A stretch of DNA of 64,000 nt from Aquilaria yunnanensis (taxonomy: Eukaryota > Streptophyta > Magnoliopsida > Malvales > Thymelaeaceae), in NCBI GenBank assembly GCA_039654915.1, contig CM077594.1:90968893-91032892 (forward strand), given 5' to 3'. A model generated the notes under the pieces. The model did no database searches. It had not been told where the DNA came from and saw only the letters and a list, made by a program, of their open reading frames with translations. The translations under genes and the position numbers were made by a program. Shown here piece after piece: positions 1 through 12,535 of the stretch (positions are counted from its first letter, which is position 1; every line of letters begins with the position of its first letter).

Positions 1-6
1 AATCTC

Positions 7-1077
7 GGGTAAAATCCAAATTTGGTCCTCTAACTTGGAGGTTTTTCCTAATGTGGTCCCTTAACTCTAAAAATGACTATTAAAGTCTCTTAACTCAACT
101 CGCATGTCTTATTTTGATCCCTACCGTTAGTTCAGGCATCATTTTGGATGGAAATTGCCTATGTGGCACCTAAACTGCCACATGGCATCTCCTTTCATGG
201 CTTTAAGTGACAAAACTGAAAGAATAACAAATTTCAGGCTAGAATTAAAGTAGAAAAATAATTTTAAGGACTTAACCCTAATTTCATCATCTCCGTCTAT
301 CCATCTTCCCCGTTTCTTCTCTACGTCGCCACCCATTCGCCAACCCTCTGTCAACGCTGCTTCTGTCTCTCCTAGTCCAATGTGATTCACACTTCCACCG
401 CCTCTCCGTCGTCGGCGCCCCCCGCAAAAATTCATGCCTCCACTCTTCAACCTGAAGATCGAGCTTGCCCACGCCTCACCAACGACACAAACAAGCCAAG
501 ACGGCTTACCATACGGCGGGGTAAGGGTGGCGAGGCACCGGCGATGACAGTGGCGGCCTTCAGGTAGATGGGCGGTTTTGGTGGTGGAGGCGGAGACGAT
601 GGGATGCAGAGGGCGAATCGCGATCGGGCCTCTCCCTGGGCGGCGGCTCTAGAGCAAGACGAGGCGGCGAGGGCTGGATGAAGGGGGGAAGGTGGAGCGT
701 CGGTCAGGAAGAAGGAAGATGGAGCATCGGCGAAGAGAGGGAGAGGGGCGGTGGCGGCGATCGAATCGGAAAGGGGCGGCGGCGTTGAAGATTGGTTTAA
801 CTATCCTTTTAGGTCCCTAAAATTACTTTTTGTGTCAATTTTAGCTTGAACTATATCGTTCTTTCAATCTAATCACTTTTTATCATAAAATAGACTGCCA
901 CGTGGCGATATACATGCCACGTAGGCAATTTCCATTCAAAATAATTATAGAATTAATGGTAAGGACCAAAATAGAACACTTAATTTGAGTTAATGGACTT
1001 TAAGAGTCATTTTTTGAGCTAAGGGACCACATTAGGATGGCCCTTAAAGTTAGGGGACTAAATATGAATTTTACCCC
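7..1077. mobile_element. MULE-type non-autonomous element A (long TIRs)
   Basis: The ends are long inverted repeats of about 280 bp each. The left arm starts GGGTAAAAT and the right arm is its reverse complement ending ATTTTACCC. The arms share blocks such as the 'tggaaattgcctaYgtggca' segment (left about 148-167, right about 916-935 reversed). The right flank TCAAATCTC (1078-1086) ends in the same AATCTC that precedes the left arm at 1-6, so a 9-bp target duplication is likely but cut by the window edge. The middle (about 290-790) is much richer in GC than the arms, as in Pack-MULEs that captured gene pieces, but I recognise no gene there and the short ORFs look fortuitous. No transposase is visible. 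Confidence 0.75.
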
Positions 1078-1087
1078 TCAAATCTCA

Positions 1088-2112
1088 GCTCGAAACTTAT
1101 TATGCTTAGCGCCATAATAAAAAAAAATTGAATTCAAACGCGAACTATTCGATAAATGCTCGACTCATTTTATAGTCCTAATACCAAGTTTTTTTTTCCT
1201 CTGGCCGGGAAGGCGAACAAATAGTCTTTGGCCGATGTTCACCACACTTCACAGCATTAGGATGTGGAAATATAACAATTAAGCAATGAATTTTTTTTTA
1301 ATGTTAAGTATGATTTTACTGAGTATTGTCAAAGATTAAAATATGAAATTTTATCTATTTTCTAATTTAATGTAGTAACCATTGCTTTTGATGTGCTGAA
1401 AGGTGTTCTAGAGGAAGAGGAGTCAATTTTTTTATATTTAATGAGAGAAAATCATGCATTTTTTAAAGGAATTTTTATGGAAAAAACATCTTTCTTTAGA
1501 CTATCACAATTGAATATTTGGAAATTACAAACATATAGATAAGACAAATATTAACCAAATTTAGACACTCAATTTATTACACTAAACATTAATTTATCCA
1601 CTATAATTTGACTTTTGGGTACTACAATTATACACCAGTACATCATACAAACCTAAAATGTACCATCAAACATGCAAATAAAACAATCCCATATCAGATT
1701 AGACATTCCCCCTATCATATTGGACATTCAACTATCATATCGGAAACTTGGACATTACAGTCATATACTTGGACACCATACATAAATGGAACATATACTC
1801 AAATATTTAAACAACATACTCTCTTCCCAAGTTTAGACAATCAACTTATTATAATATACATTCAACTGCAACAAAGTGGGAACCATTTCACATTAAACAT
1901 GGTACATGAAATGCTTATTGATTTAGATTACAAAAAATAGAAAATCATAAAAATATTACACACTTTTTTCATATTAATATTCTTAAACATAGCATGATCA
2001 TTATCTCCTAATTAAATGTAAAATTTGAATATTCCTTATTTACATCACTTGAAAATTAATAATATATAGACACTCGGACACTAAAAGAAAATACTTTCAA
2101 CCGAGTATACCT
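1088..2112. other. AT-rich intergenic stretch
   Basis: No gene is visible. Between about 1560 and 2080 a loose motif, (a/g)GACA(T/C/A)T followed by AC-rich text, recurs irregularly. This gives a long but unconvincing ORF at 1608-1940 with no recognisable protein features. Confidence 0.5.
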
Positions 2113-2121
2113 TAAAAAAAG

Positions 2122-3437
2122 TGGTAAAATCAAAATTTGGTCCCTTAATTATTCAGTTTTTCCTAAAATAGTTCATTAACTTTAAAAGTGCCTATTATAG
2201 TCCCTTAACTCATTTAGCCAGTCCTATTTTATTCTCTACAATTAATTCATACATTAGCTTAGATGAAATTTGCCTACATGGCACACACTGCCACATGGTT
2301 TCCTCTTTAACTAAAAATGGATAACCATATTGTACGAAAATAAAAATTCAGGAAAAAAATGACACAAAACAATAATCTTAGGGGCTTAAAACACAAATAA
2401 CCCAAATCCACCATCACCACCAATCCTAACGAAATCCAATTGGCCTTCTCCTCTGTCTCTAGTGCAACGGTGCTTCTCCTCCGCCAGAGCACACCCAACC
2501 ACCATAGGCAGTCCGTAACCTACTCACCTCACTCAAATCGCCACTGGAAATACACCCTTTCTTCTATTGACGAAAGCCTTTGAAGCTATACGATTGCAAA
2601 CCCGAACAACAAGGCTTCATTTCAGGATCATCAGAGAAATTGGCCATAGCGCTCGTGATGCCAGCCCGCTTTGTTGAACAGCTATCGACATCAAATGCCA
2701 GTCCCACGGACACTTATTGGAGGTTATTGGTTGGATGCTACATTGAATGGAAAGAGTTGTAATAGTTGACGGAAACGACGATAGGAGAATCAAAGATAGT
2801 TACATGAGGGTTTCGTGAGAGATGAAGAAAGGCGAATGAATCTTCGATTCTTTGGTTCATGAAACACACGAGTTCTTCGATTTTCTGATTTTCTGATTCC
2901 CTATTTAAAACACGTTGGAGGAGAAGGCAACAAGTTCTCTAATTACCCATTTGATTCTATGATTCTCTAAGTCCTTGTCTGATGCTCTTCCTCTCCATCT
3001 TTGAACCAAGGTACATGGCCAGCAATCAACAAAGTTGTGTTTGTCAATGAACGCCTTCAAAGGAGAGGGGTGACCGGGAGTGTTGGGTTGGAATACAGAG
3101 TTTGGGATTGGAGAAAAATTTAGGAGCATCGTGCAGAGGAAAGGGCCTATTAGAGAGAGGCTCGCCAACAGAGAAGGTCAAGAGGGCTGAGTTATTGAGG
3201 AGAATCGAAAAAGGTCGGAGGAGAATCGAAGATGGTGCGACGGTGCTTGTTGAGGAGAGAAGATTAAGGCAGATTGACACGTATGCATTTTTGGTCAGGG
3301 ATAACGGCCAAACTAACTGGAGGTACTCAAATTGAATGTGAAACGAGAGTTAGAAGACCTTAATGGTCATTTTTAAAGTTAAGGGGCCATTTGAGGACAG
3401 ACCAAATAATTAAGGGATCAAATATGAATTTTACTCC
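2122..3437. mobile_element. MULE-type non-autonomous element B (same family as element A)
   Basis: The left end (tGGTAAAATcaaaatttggtccc) and right end (ggatcaaatatgaattTTACTCC) form long inverted repeats. Their sequence matches the arms of the element at 7-1077, including the block around 'gcctacatggca' and the 'cttaactc' blocks. Flanks TAAAAAAAG (2113-2121) and TAAAAAAGG (3438-3446) agree at 8 of 9 positions, consistent with a MULE 9-bp target duplication, although the low complexity weakens this. The interior (about 2400-3300) differs from element A, so the two share termini but carry different cargo. The ORFs inside are short, overlap on both strands, and match nothing I recognise. Confidence 0.7.
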
Positions 3438-3446
3438 TAAAAAAGG

Positions 3447-4454
3447 CACTCTTAATCAGTGTCAAATGCCTGATAACCATTACATCAAGTAACGTGTAAC
3501 AACTGGACGTCGGTGAGGGTGTACGTTATAATATCTCCAGGAGGCGGGGTTGTCTCATTTGCTCGGGTCTTTTTCTCTTCCCGATCATCGAGACTGGAAA
3601 CGAGAAGCTTCAACGGGACTTCATGGGCACTTAAATGTAGCACCGTCTCCTCATTTCTTTGGTCAGAGTCGGAGATTCAGTACTTAAATCATTAACTCGC
3701 ACATGCATATGCTTCAAGCAACTCACGTCACAATTACTTCTCACACACACACACACACACGTATATATGATATATACTACTCCACATATAACTCCAACAC
3801 ACAAGGGAAATTATGGCAGGATCGGAGAAAGTTCAAAATTCAAACTGAGTTGTGCGTTCAACATGTTAAAGAGTTATTATTAGGCCGGCCGATAGGTAAG
3901 ATTAGCTGCTATATCCAAAGCCTAATTCAATTGAAAATGGTCAATTTATAAACATCAAACTAGAGATTCGTGTCTAATGATGCCCTATTAACTAGTCCCA
4001 AACCGGTGTCAAAATCAACTAGAGTATTTTATTGAAACCATAAATGAACGGATTATAATTAAATAATTGCATCGTATTTAATTAAAGCAATCATATATAT
4101 TCATCAAAGAGAAAGAAAAAGAAAACTCAGAGAAAAATGATGTACCAGCAATTTTAGTATAAGGAACGGTATTATTTTCTCAGTATAAGTTCCATATTCG
4201 AATCTTCACTTTTTTATTCTTATTGAACAAAAATGTAACTGAACTTCTGACTTAATTAAATATTAGAGAAACTTCAGGTGTTATACAAGGCTTTCACATG
4301 CACAGCTAACTTCAAACTTGTCCGAACTCCATACATCAATTGTTAATTCTACAACTTTTTTTTTCAACAAAAAAAAAAATCAAAGGAAAAAAAATGATAA
4401 ACAAACTCAGATTAGACTAAGAGACGAATGAAAGAAAAAGAAAAAAAATAGTTC
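3447..4454. other. Intergenic region downstream of the kinase-regulator gene
   Basis: AT-rich, no gene seen. It contains an (AC)n microsatellite at about 3743-3762 followed by an AT-rich alternating stretch, and A-rich runs near 4370-4450 that probably fall in the 3' flank of the minus-strand gene ending at 4455. Confidence 0.5.
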
Positions 4455-5489
4455 TCAGATTTCATTACTGATCGAGTTCTTATTGTTCTGCATCAACGAG
4501 TTCTTGCAATGCGCGATCGCACCTTGGATGGCGCTCTGCAATTCCTCCATCGATGACATGTCCGAACTATAGCCGATCCGACCCGTACCCGGTGCCCCGC
4601 TCCGAGAAAGCACGCCGGAATGGCTCGGCGACGACCTCATCGATGACGGGCAGCTAGAAACACAACTTCTCCTTCTTGGGTACCTCAAATTCCCGGAGAA
4701 AGAATGTGAAACTCCACGACTGTTCTCTTCTCTGCAGCCGCCGCTCCTGACAGTCCGTAACTGCTCCGTCTCTCTACTAGATTTCTCTGTTTCTGGTCCG
4801 ACTGCAAACGACGCCGTACTTGTAGCCGTCGTCATCTTCTGCTGTTGTTTCTGCTGGGAAAACTTCTCGTACAGCGGCTTCACCTTCTTCAGATACTTCC
4901 TTATGACCTCTCTCGCCGTCGCGCTCATTCTTTTCACGGAAGATGACGTCGCATTTGGAATGCTGATATTGTTATCGTGGACTTGGCGGGTCTTGTTCTC
5001 CTTTTTGAAGACGGAAGAGAATCTGGACAAGGAGAAATACTTGCTCTTCTTGATCTGGTGGGAATTACAGTTGAGGCGCTTGAACTCATCGTCGGGGTCG
5101 GCGACGGAGCTGGGGCGGGAGGAGTCGCAGTCGGTGGCGGAGGTGGCGGCGAGGAGGGCGAGATCGGAAGAGAAGCTGGAGTTGGAGTCGGTGGAGTTGG
5201 AGCTACCGGTGGAGTCACGGGGGTCGGAAGCTGTCGAGGAAGAGGAGATGGAGGAGGAAGCGAGGAAGAGAGTGCGGACCATGGAGAGGCGGGGGGAGAG
5301 GTGGAGCGGAAGGAGCTGACCCTTGTAGAAGAGCTCGTCGGCTGGGCAAAGAGCGGCGGAGGCCTTACGGGGAGAGGAGGAGATGGTGAACTCGAAGTCG
5401 GAGGAGGAAGAGGAAGAGAAGGAGTGGGAGGGAGAGGAGGGAAGAGTTTGGGATCTGGCCGCTGCGGCTTTCTCCGATATCCTCCCCAT
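4455..5489 (-). CDS. BKI1/MAKR-type membrane-associated kinase regulator
   Basis: Intronless gene for a 344-residue Ser-rich protein. The reading frame is open further upstream, but the first ATG is at 5489 in a strong context (AAAATGGGG), so I start there. Landmarks: a Ser tract then FEFTIS (32-37); CPADELFYKGQLLPLHL (48-64), the usual N-terminal signature of the family; a Lys/Arg-rich stretch (about 147-166) and a second basic block around REVIRKYLKKVKPLYEKF (193-210), of the kind that holds such proteins on the inner plasma membrane; and a C-terminal SMEELQSAIQGAIAHCKNS (313-331). That C-terminal segment is the BRI1-interacting motif of BKI1, which binds the BRI1 kinase domain and restrains brassinosteroid signalling. 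By homology the protein is a negative regulator or adaptor of receptor kinases at the plasma membrane. BKI1 itself versus a MAKR paralogue is not settled by eye. Long antisense ORFs over this gene are compositional shadows. Confidence 0.88.
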   Translation of the reverse strand: MGRISEKAAAARSQTLPSSPSHSFSSSSSSDFEFTISSSPRKASAALCPADELFYKGQLLPLHLSPRLSMVRTLFLASSSISSSSTASDPRDSTGSSNSTDSNSSFSSDLALLAATSATDCDSSRPSSVADPDDEFKRLNCNSHQIKKSKYFSLSRFSSVFKKENKTRQVHDNNISIPNATSSSVKRMSATAREVIRKYLKKVKPLYEKFSQQKQQQKMTTATSTASFAVGPETEKSSRETEQLRTVRSGGCREENSRGVSHSFSGNLRYPRRRSCVSSCPSSMRSSPSHSGVLSRSGAPGTGRIGYSSDMSSMEELQSAIQGAIAHCKNSLMQNNKNSISNEI

Positions 5490-5692
5490 TTTCCCGAGCG
5501 CTACATTATCCAGTCTCAGGAGGCAATTAAACAATCAACCTTCATATTGCATGATGTGTCATTTTATTCCCCACCGATATAACATATGAACAAGCCGGAT
5601 TAAATTATTGGGTCCAGTTCGAGTTGCTTGGTATTTATTTATTTGGGACCCTAGAAACTGTAGAATTATATGAATTAAATCGTAATATTGAC

Positions 5693-6692
5693 TAGGGGTG
5701 TTCATGGTGTGGATTAATGAAGTTTAGGAACCAAACCCATAACCACACTGTATAGTAAATGATTTTACAATTTAAAAACCATAATCACACTGCTTTGTAT
5801 ACAAAATTGAAAAAAACCACACTGCATAAATGTAATTTGGTTGCAGTTTTTTCATGTTATAAATTTATCATACGAAATTGAAATAATTAATATAAACACA
5901 TAACATAGACAACAAAATAAAAATATAATTTAGTTCATAAAACCAACACATATAAGAAATATAAATATAAAATAAGTCAAATTAATCATTCTAAATACCA
6001 CACACATAAGAAACTTATTGTCTCTAACATTTCATCACCATAAACCATCAAATAAAAAACTCATTATTTGCAACATTTCATCACCATAGACCATCAAAGC
6101 AAAGACTCCATCAAACCCCAATGTCTACACAATGATGCCAAAAACATCATCTATAACCAAACATAACAACATCAACATATCATATTTAAATGAGTTAGGA
6201 AGATTAAGTAAAAAAATATGCATCCTTACCTAGAAGAGGAAGGCAATAACAACATTTTAGTTACCATTAGTATTAGGAGGAAAGGGGGACAAAGGTGGTT
6301 TCGCGGAAAACTCTGTGAAAATACAAAATAAATTATATCAATAAAATATTCATATGTTTCAATATGGACTGAGCCTTTCTTTAAGTATTGGATTTTAATT
6401 TTAGGTTTAAGAAATTAGTTTTAAATGATAGAATTAGAGATCAAAAAAGGATAGAAAATTAGCCAATTAGGTATATAATTTTAATTTATATTAGAGTAGG
6501 TCTCTCCTATCGGGCCGGTACAGTTTTTACCTGTTATAACATTAAAAAATCATAACCATATTATATGATATTCAATTTTAAGATTTTTAAACTTGGACTA
6601 TAACCGGAACTTCATAAAAACACATACCATCGATTTGGTGTGGATTGGTTTATACAGTTTTGCGGGTTACCGAGGTTTTGTGCACACCCTTA
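5693..6692. mobile_element. Non-autonomous hAT-type element
   Basis: The termini TAGGGGTGTTCA (left) and TGCACACCCTTA (right) are inverted repeats of the hAT type. Flanks ATATTGAC (5685-5692) and ATATTTAC (6693-6700) match at 7 of 8 positions, the 8-bp target duplication expected for hAT. Subterminal regions repeat 'aaccaYaaYcacactg' motifs, typical of transposase-binding repeats. The interior is AT-rich with no transposase frame. Confidence 0.75.
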
Positions 6693-7050
6693 ATATTTAC
6701 ATGCATATTGAAAGGAAAAATAATTGTTCTCAATGAACCCTTAATTCAATTCTCAGCCTATTCTCATCCGCCATCTCCCTTACCCTATTTGCCATTTTTA
6801 AACAGATTCGAACTTCGGTCCGAATTTGACTAGTTTTCTCTCATTCTTTTTATTACTTGACTAATTTTATCTAATGTTATCTATTAGATTTTTTTGTAGA
6901 TGCAAATCTCATTTAAATCTTGTTATTTAAGAGTGATTTGAGACTCTTATATGGTAGATCTTTGATTAGAAGTGGGTAATAATGGATTTAGGTTTTCTAT
7001 TGGGTTCACCAAAATCTCGATTCCATTGAAGTGTCTTAACGCTTGACAAC

Positions 7051-7810
7051 AATGTTTTAAAACTTGGACTGTTGCTCAAACCATTGAGGGTTCCAAGTTA
7101 CAGTTCAACCAGTTGAACTGCCGGTTCAAATAAAGTTTTATACTTGGATCCAAGGACAAAGGGTGCCTTTATTGTCAAAAAAATTATAGGACCTCAAGGG
7201 AGAAAATGCTACAATAGAAGGACTAAAATGATATATTCACTTGATATAAAAGTCTATCATTATCTCTGCAGACCTAAATCTCAAGCCAGCATTGTACTTT
7301 TTTTTCTCTCATTCGCTGCTGCTCCTTCTTCTTTTTAATTTTTTTCTTTTTCTTTTTCTTTTTTCATCTTCTTCATTTTCTAGTTTCTTCTTTTCATGTT
7401 TCCTTCTTCTTTCATCTTCATCTTTTTCTATTTTTTTTCCTTTTAATTTTCTTATTCTTCTTGTTTTTCTTCTTATTATTTCGTCATGTTTATTTTCTTT
7501 CTTCATTTTCTTTTTTGGTGAAATAAAGATATATTAAGGAGACAAAACCTAGAGGCCTTTTGCAAATTGATCGGAGAGGGAACTTGGGCAGAAAAGGAAC
7601 CAAAAGCTCAAGCTTGGACTGTTGGAAATTATAGATGAAGTTTAAATGTTTGCTTTTATAATTTTTAAATATTTATTTTAGACCATCGATTTGTTCCAGT
7701 TTGGTGGTTCACTAGTTTTAAACGCGTTTGACTAAACATGAAATGGGCCGATGGCAGGTTCATGACCGAACCAGTTGAACTGGCCGTTCTAGTTTGACTT
7801 TGAAAACACT
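7051..7810. mobile_element. MITE-like element with pyrimidine-rich core
   Basis: The left end AATGTTTTAAAACTTGG and right end, reversed, AGTGTTTTCAAAGTCAA are imperfect inverted repeats. Just inside both are 'cagttcaaccagttgaactgcc' type blocks (7091-7124 and about 7765-7790) in inverted relation. No target duplication is evident. The core at 7290-7520 is an almost pure T/C tract, which produces a fake Phe/Ser-rich ORF on one strand and a Lys/Glu-rich ORF on the other. This could be a decayed hAT MITE. Confidence 0.5.
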
Positions 7811-8279
7811 ATCTAGTAGTAGATATTAGAGATGATTTCATAGAATAAAGTCACTTTTGTTTTTTATTTTTTAGATTTTATAGGTAGTTTTTTTATTTTT
7901 GTAGATATAATTTTTCAAGTCTTTGATGTTTGGTTGTTCCAGTAATGTCTGGTTACTGTTAGCATAGTCTGCACTTTATTCCAGTTATTTATGATTTTTC
8001 TATTTCAATTTATTCTTTTTTTGCATGGAAGATTTTGTTTGATCTAATTCTATTTCTTTCATTTAATATCACAAGAACAAGTAACATTTTAGCAGTCTAT
8101 TTATGTTTCTTTACGCCTTAAAATCTTATATCATTTGACTCACTTTTAAATGGAGTGAAGCATCTTTTGTTAAAAAAAAAAAAAGGGAAAAAAGAGCCCT
8201 TAATACATTGACATGATTATCACGGAAAATGGATGGTAGCCTACATTTTATTATAGATTTATCAAGATGTATTTTATTT

Positions 8280-8480
8280 GGGTTAATTGCAAAAGTTTAT
8301 TATAGACTTATCAAGATGTTTTTTATTTGGGTTAATTACAATTTTTCCTCTGAGATTTAGCTAAAATTATACTTTATTTTTTCTATTTTAGAAATATATA
8401 CTTTGCCCCCTGCCATTTTTATATAATATAACAACAACTTCTAAAATATTAATGATTTAAGCTAATTCTACTGTTGTTGA
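8280..8480. repeat. Half copy of the MITE also found inside the young LTRs
   Basis: The stretch 'gggttaattacaatttttcctctgag...' through 'acaacaacttctaaaatattaatg' resembles one arm of the inverted-repeat MITE at 26709-27133 and 41219-41643. Only one arm is present here. It is preceded by a short local duplication ('ttatagacttatcaagatg', 8253-8272 and 8301-8320). Confidence 0.45.
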
Positions 8481-8636
8481 AGTCAAAGTAATGTATTGAT
8501 GAATGATTATGCTAGTTAATTAATTTCCAACTAAATATACTAGTACAAGAAAACAAAGTACCCTTCACCTGTCCTAAAAAGAAGAAAATATATTTCTTTT
8601 TCAGTTATCCCAAAAAAATTAAAAAATTTCTCTTTT

Positions 8637-9020
8637 TGGAAAGTTATTGAGCCAATTTGTTTTAATTTAAATCAACTTAATTCAAAATGACTTATTTTTA
8701 TTTTTTCATATTTTTTTTACCTAGAATCAATTTCATTTGAAAATCAATATTATGTAGATACAATAACCTATTTGAAACTAATTTTTCATGATATTATTAA
8801 ATTTTTGTATTTTTTTTCTTTTTAATGCCTAAAACTAGAAAAAAATCATAAAAAATTTAGTAAGACTATAAAAATTATATTTTCAATAGATTATTATATC
8901 TACATAATATTGAATTTTAAATAAAATTAGTTCTAGGTAAAAATGATGTAGAAATGAAAATAAGTAATTTCGGATTAAGTTAACTTAAAAGTTAAAATGA
9001 ATTAGCTCTAACTTCCAATT
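8637..9020. repeat. Foldback MITE
   Basis: The whole segment is an inverted repeat. The left arm from 'ggaaagttattgagccaat' pairs with the right arm ending 'attagctctaacttcc', with long matching blocks such as 'caatattatgtagata' on the left and its complement on the right. It would fold into a hairpin of nearly 190 bp per arm. Related sequence occurs at about 60005-60285 and, more weakly, at 9480-9660, so this is a multi-copy family. Confidence 0.75.
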
Positions 9021-10665
9021 TATCTTACTATCCTTATTTAAAATTCCATTACAAAAAACCCAATGAAGAATTGTTTTTAATTTTCATTTATACTCTTACT
9101 GCATAAAACTCAAAAAAAAAAATTCTTAATCATCATTTAAATTCTCAATGCACATAACCCAAGAAGAATTTTTCTTTAATTTTAGTTTCATGAGCAAAAT
9201 TGTTAAGAAAATATCTTAAACTACACACATATTAATTTCTATGCCAGAGAAATGGTTTATTCTTTATGGGACAGAATGAGTAGTAAATATTGTATTCATC
9301 AATTAATAAAATGAAAAATTACCGCTACAGTTAATTACGCAGGCTACTAGCTAATTAATTATTTAATTCAAATATTATGTTTAGAGAGTAAATTAATTAA
9401 TTCTAATATCGTTCAATAGGCTTCCTAGAATTTCAGTGTTAAAAAATACTATCATCGGGCAGTGATTATTCTTAAAAATAACTTATATGTATTTTTAATT
9501 GATTTTTCTTTTTTTTTATATGAAAAGATTATAAAAATTTAATTACTTTATAAAAATTATTCAAGTGATTATTAATTAGATAGAATATTAACTTTCTATT
9601 AAAATTAGTTCTAAATAAATAATCAATACAAATGAAAATAATAAATTATTTTTAATGAAAAGAAAACATTAGAATGTGAGTAAGGTTGCTACATATATAC
9701 ATGAGAGATGAAAGACGACAAAATGATGAGGGAGGGAGATTAGGAACCCAAGGCATTTAATTAATTTGAGGAAGAGGTAATTGGTAACAAATAATTATAA
9801 GGTGGTGGAGGAGCAATAATTAATTAAGGAAGCAGTGGGATTTGGTTAAAATAAGAAGATGGTAGAAGTGTATTTTGAGTGGGAGCAATAATTAAACGGG
9901 GAGGAGGCACGTTAGGGTGCCGAGATGGGTGGGCGACTGGCTGGGTTACCGGAGGTGAGAGGATCTGGGACTGGGCATGCAATAATCAAAGGGGCCACAT
10001 GCCCTGCCCCGCCCCGCCCCCCTTCTGATATGAATCGTCTTTAATTTCCTCTCTGTCTTACTATGATCGATGGAGGGGGTCGTAACAGTCATGTGTTGAT
10101 GGTTGCATGCAATTAGGCATCACATGCCCTTAACGTGGAAGGTGCGTCTTCAACTTGAATGGGATCATCATCCTTTCCACACATACATATCTATATCATT
10201 TGTAACGTCGGGTCCGGGCATAACAAATCCACACCATATACTAACCAGCTTCCCTTGTCATAAATGCCATTAGAGTGCACTGTCCATAAGAGTAGCAAAA
10301 GTGTTACGGACATGAGCAGGGTTTGCCGGGTTTAAACCCTCTTCCATCCCCCTTCAACAATAATGTCCTTTAGTGCAGGTATGCTTACCATTTAGATTAC
10401 AAAAAATGTGGGCATTCCCCTTACATTCAGTACCTCTTCATACCATAGTACTCTTATCCTTGCTGATTCTGAATATCAAAGAGAAAGCTTTTAAGACTTA
10501 ATTTTTTTTAATACTCAGAATCAAACAATGGACGTAAGAAGTAGAGAGGAGACATGAAACAACTTCATGAGTTGGAGAAACACGTTGCCGAGGCCAAATA
10601 TTTTTGGACGGGCCAAATATTAATACATAGTTCCATCACCGCCTTCAGTTTTAATTTTTTATATA
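9021..10665. other. Intergenic region
   Basis: No gene found. 9480-9660 looks like a degraded relative of the foldback MITE. 9900-10080 is somewhat GC-richer, with a C-run 'gccccgccccgcccccc' at about 10005-10021. Confidence 0.4.
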
Positions 10666-10670
10666 AAGTG

Positions 10671-12532
10671 AGTTGACACTCAATTTTGTTCAGACTCTAA
10701 TTTTTGTTTAGTTTTAGGTTTAAAAGGTTGATTTATGAGTATTTTTGTTTTTTGGGGGGCAATTTGGTCAATTGAAAATATATTTGGGTCATTTTTGTTA
10801 TTTTAAGGTTTACATAGTTAGTTAGTTAGTTTGATCACATTTAGGTTATATCGTTGTTTGTGCCTAATATCTCTATAAATCTAAAATTGATATCTAGGGC
10901 TAAAATAAGAATTCACTTAGTTAGTTTAGTCAAAAGGGGGGAGTTTGGGTGTGAATTTAGAGTATTTAGAAAATTTTTGGCCAAAAACGTAAATTTTGGA
11001 TCAAATCTGTCAAGCCCATAAAATTTTGGGGCAAATTAAGCAAATTTATGAAGTTCTAAGAAAATCTAGAAAATTTTACAAAGTTTTGGTATCAATTGAC
11101 AAATTAGGGAAGTGTTAGGTGAAATTGGAAGTTCGTATAAAGTCTAGGGTTAAATCGGCAGCTTAAGAGTTTTTGTAGACCTGGACAGTTATTCTAACCA
11201 GATTATATTTTAGGAGATTTAAACCTCTACAAATTCGATTTTAATGAGGTTTAATCTCAAATTTTCTTGATTAATCATGTTCATGACACTTGCATTATAA
11301 AAATGAGTCACCATTTGAGAGAAACCACGAAGAAAAAGGCTGAGAAATATGCAACTCTAAGCTCCAACCAGAAAAAGGTGAAGTTCCACCTTTAGCTCCG
11401 TCTTGCCACCCACTACCCCAAAAAACCCTAAACTTCGCTAATTGCCGCCTACACTCGTGGGTACCGCCAGCTGTTGCCCGCTACCTTCCTGTTTCCAGCT
11501 GCCGTTGGAGGTTCCTGTCCAGCATCGCCTCTGCCTCGCCTTGCACCACGCCGCCATTCTCAGGTGCTTCTTGTAGCTGTGCGTGCAAACCGAGGGGAGG
11601 AGACCGATTGCGACTCCTCCTTCTGCCACCACGTTCTCTGTCCGCCATCTCCACGAGCCGTCTGCCTGCCTCCTGCTGGTCACACGTCAACTCTGAGGAA
11701 AGCCCAAGCGGCCGCTCTGTGTCTGGTCACTGGTGACTCGAGGAATCAAAGGAGACCCGCTGATTTCATCCGAATCCCATCTGTCAATCACCTCCAATCT
11801 CGGTGAAATGGTCACTTAGGCCTCTGGATTTTTATCTTCATTCTTATAAGTCACTAACACTTTTCTGTTTTGCAGGTCAGTCACTAACAGCATTATCTTT
11901 TATTCTTGTTCCGTTCAATTTTTGTTTGATTATCTATTTTAGCCATGAATTAGTTTGAAAATTAGTGACATTTAGAATCATAAGTTCAGGCTAGTTACCC
12001 GATCATTTAAATAATTTAATTTACATAATTTTATTCTTTTTTCGATAGAGAAATGTGAATTAAATTATGATGGAATATTCAATAAATCTTCAAAGATCTG
12101 TTTTTGGTGGATTTAATAAAATCTTCATATGGATTATTTGTTTAAATTCGATTGGTCTAATAAAACTCATGGTTTGAGCAAGTTATTTCTTTCAAATTCT
12201 TGGTGGATTTGATAAAGTCTTGAAATTTCAAGGACATCTAGGATTCCATATTCAGTAAGTCTGGTAAGATTCACGATTTGGAATTAAATTAAAAATTAAA
12301 CATTATTTAATAAAATTTATAAACTTATTTCATCAAAGGTTAAGCATTGAAAGAAACAAAAATTTAGGAAGAGATAAACTCGAGCCCCCTATGGTACCAA
12401 TTTCTGGACGCTAAATAAGGTTATTTTAGCGTAACAGACTCACGATCTTAAAATCTCTTGTAGACCATAACAGGTATGCAATCAACCTAGGTGAAACTGA
12501 TTAGTGGTAACTCCTAAAATCACATTGCTACA
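10671..12532 (+). repeat. 5' LTR of the old element
   Basis: 1862 bp, ending TTGCTACA directly before the PBS. It contains a GC-rich island (about 11360-11810) that gives short fortuitous ORFs on both strands. The counterpart island in the 3' LTR is about 17940-18290 and shorter through deletions. Confidence 0.85.
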
Positions 12533-12535
12533 GCT

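Noticed and set aside
1608..1940. 110-codon plus-strand ORF
   Set aside because: Built from AT-rich quasi-repeats (GACATT-type); no protein features.
5490..5534. Extended start for the kinase regulator
   Set aside because: The upstream codons begin with TTG, not ATG; the first ATG is at 5489 in a strong context.
4903..5582. Gly/Glu-rich plus-strand and Pro-rich minus-strand ORFs at the kinase-regulator gene
   Set aside because: They are shadows, antisense or out of frame, of the Ser-codon-rich BKI1/MAKR gene; their composition explains the open frames.
7292..7537. Phe/Ser-rich ORF resembling a membrane protein
   Set aside because: It is a translation of a T/C tract; low complexity.
11474..11806. 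ORFs in the GC-rich part of the old LTR
   Set aside because: Not conserved as frames in the partner LTR (17940-18290), no motif.
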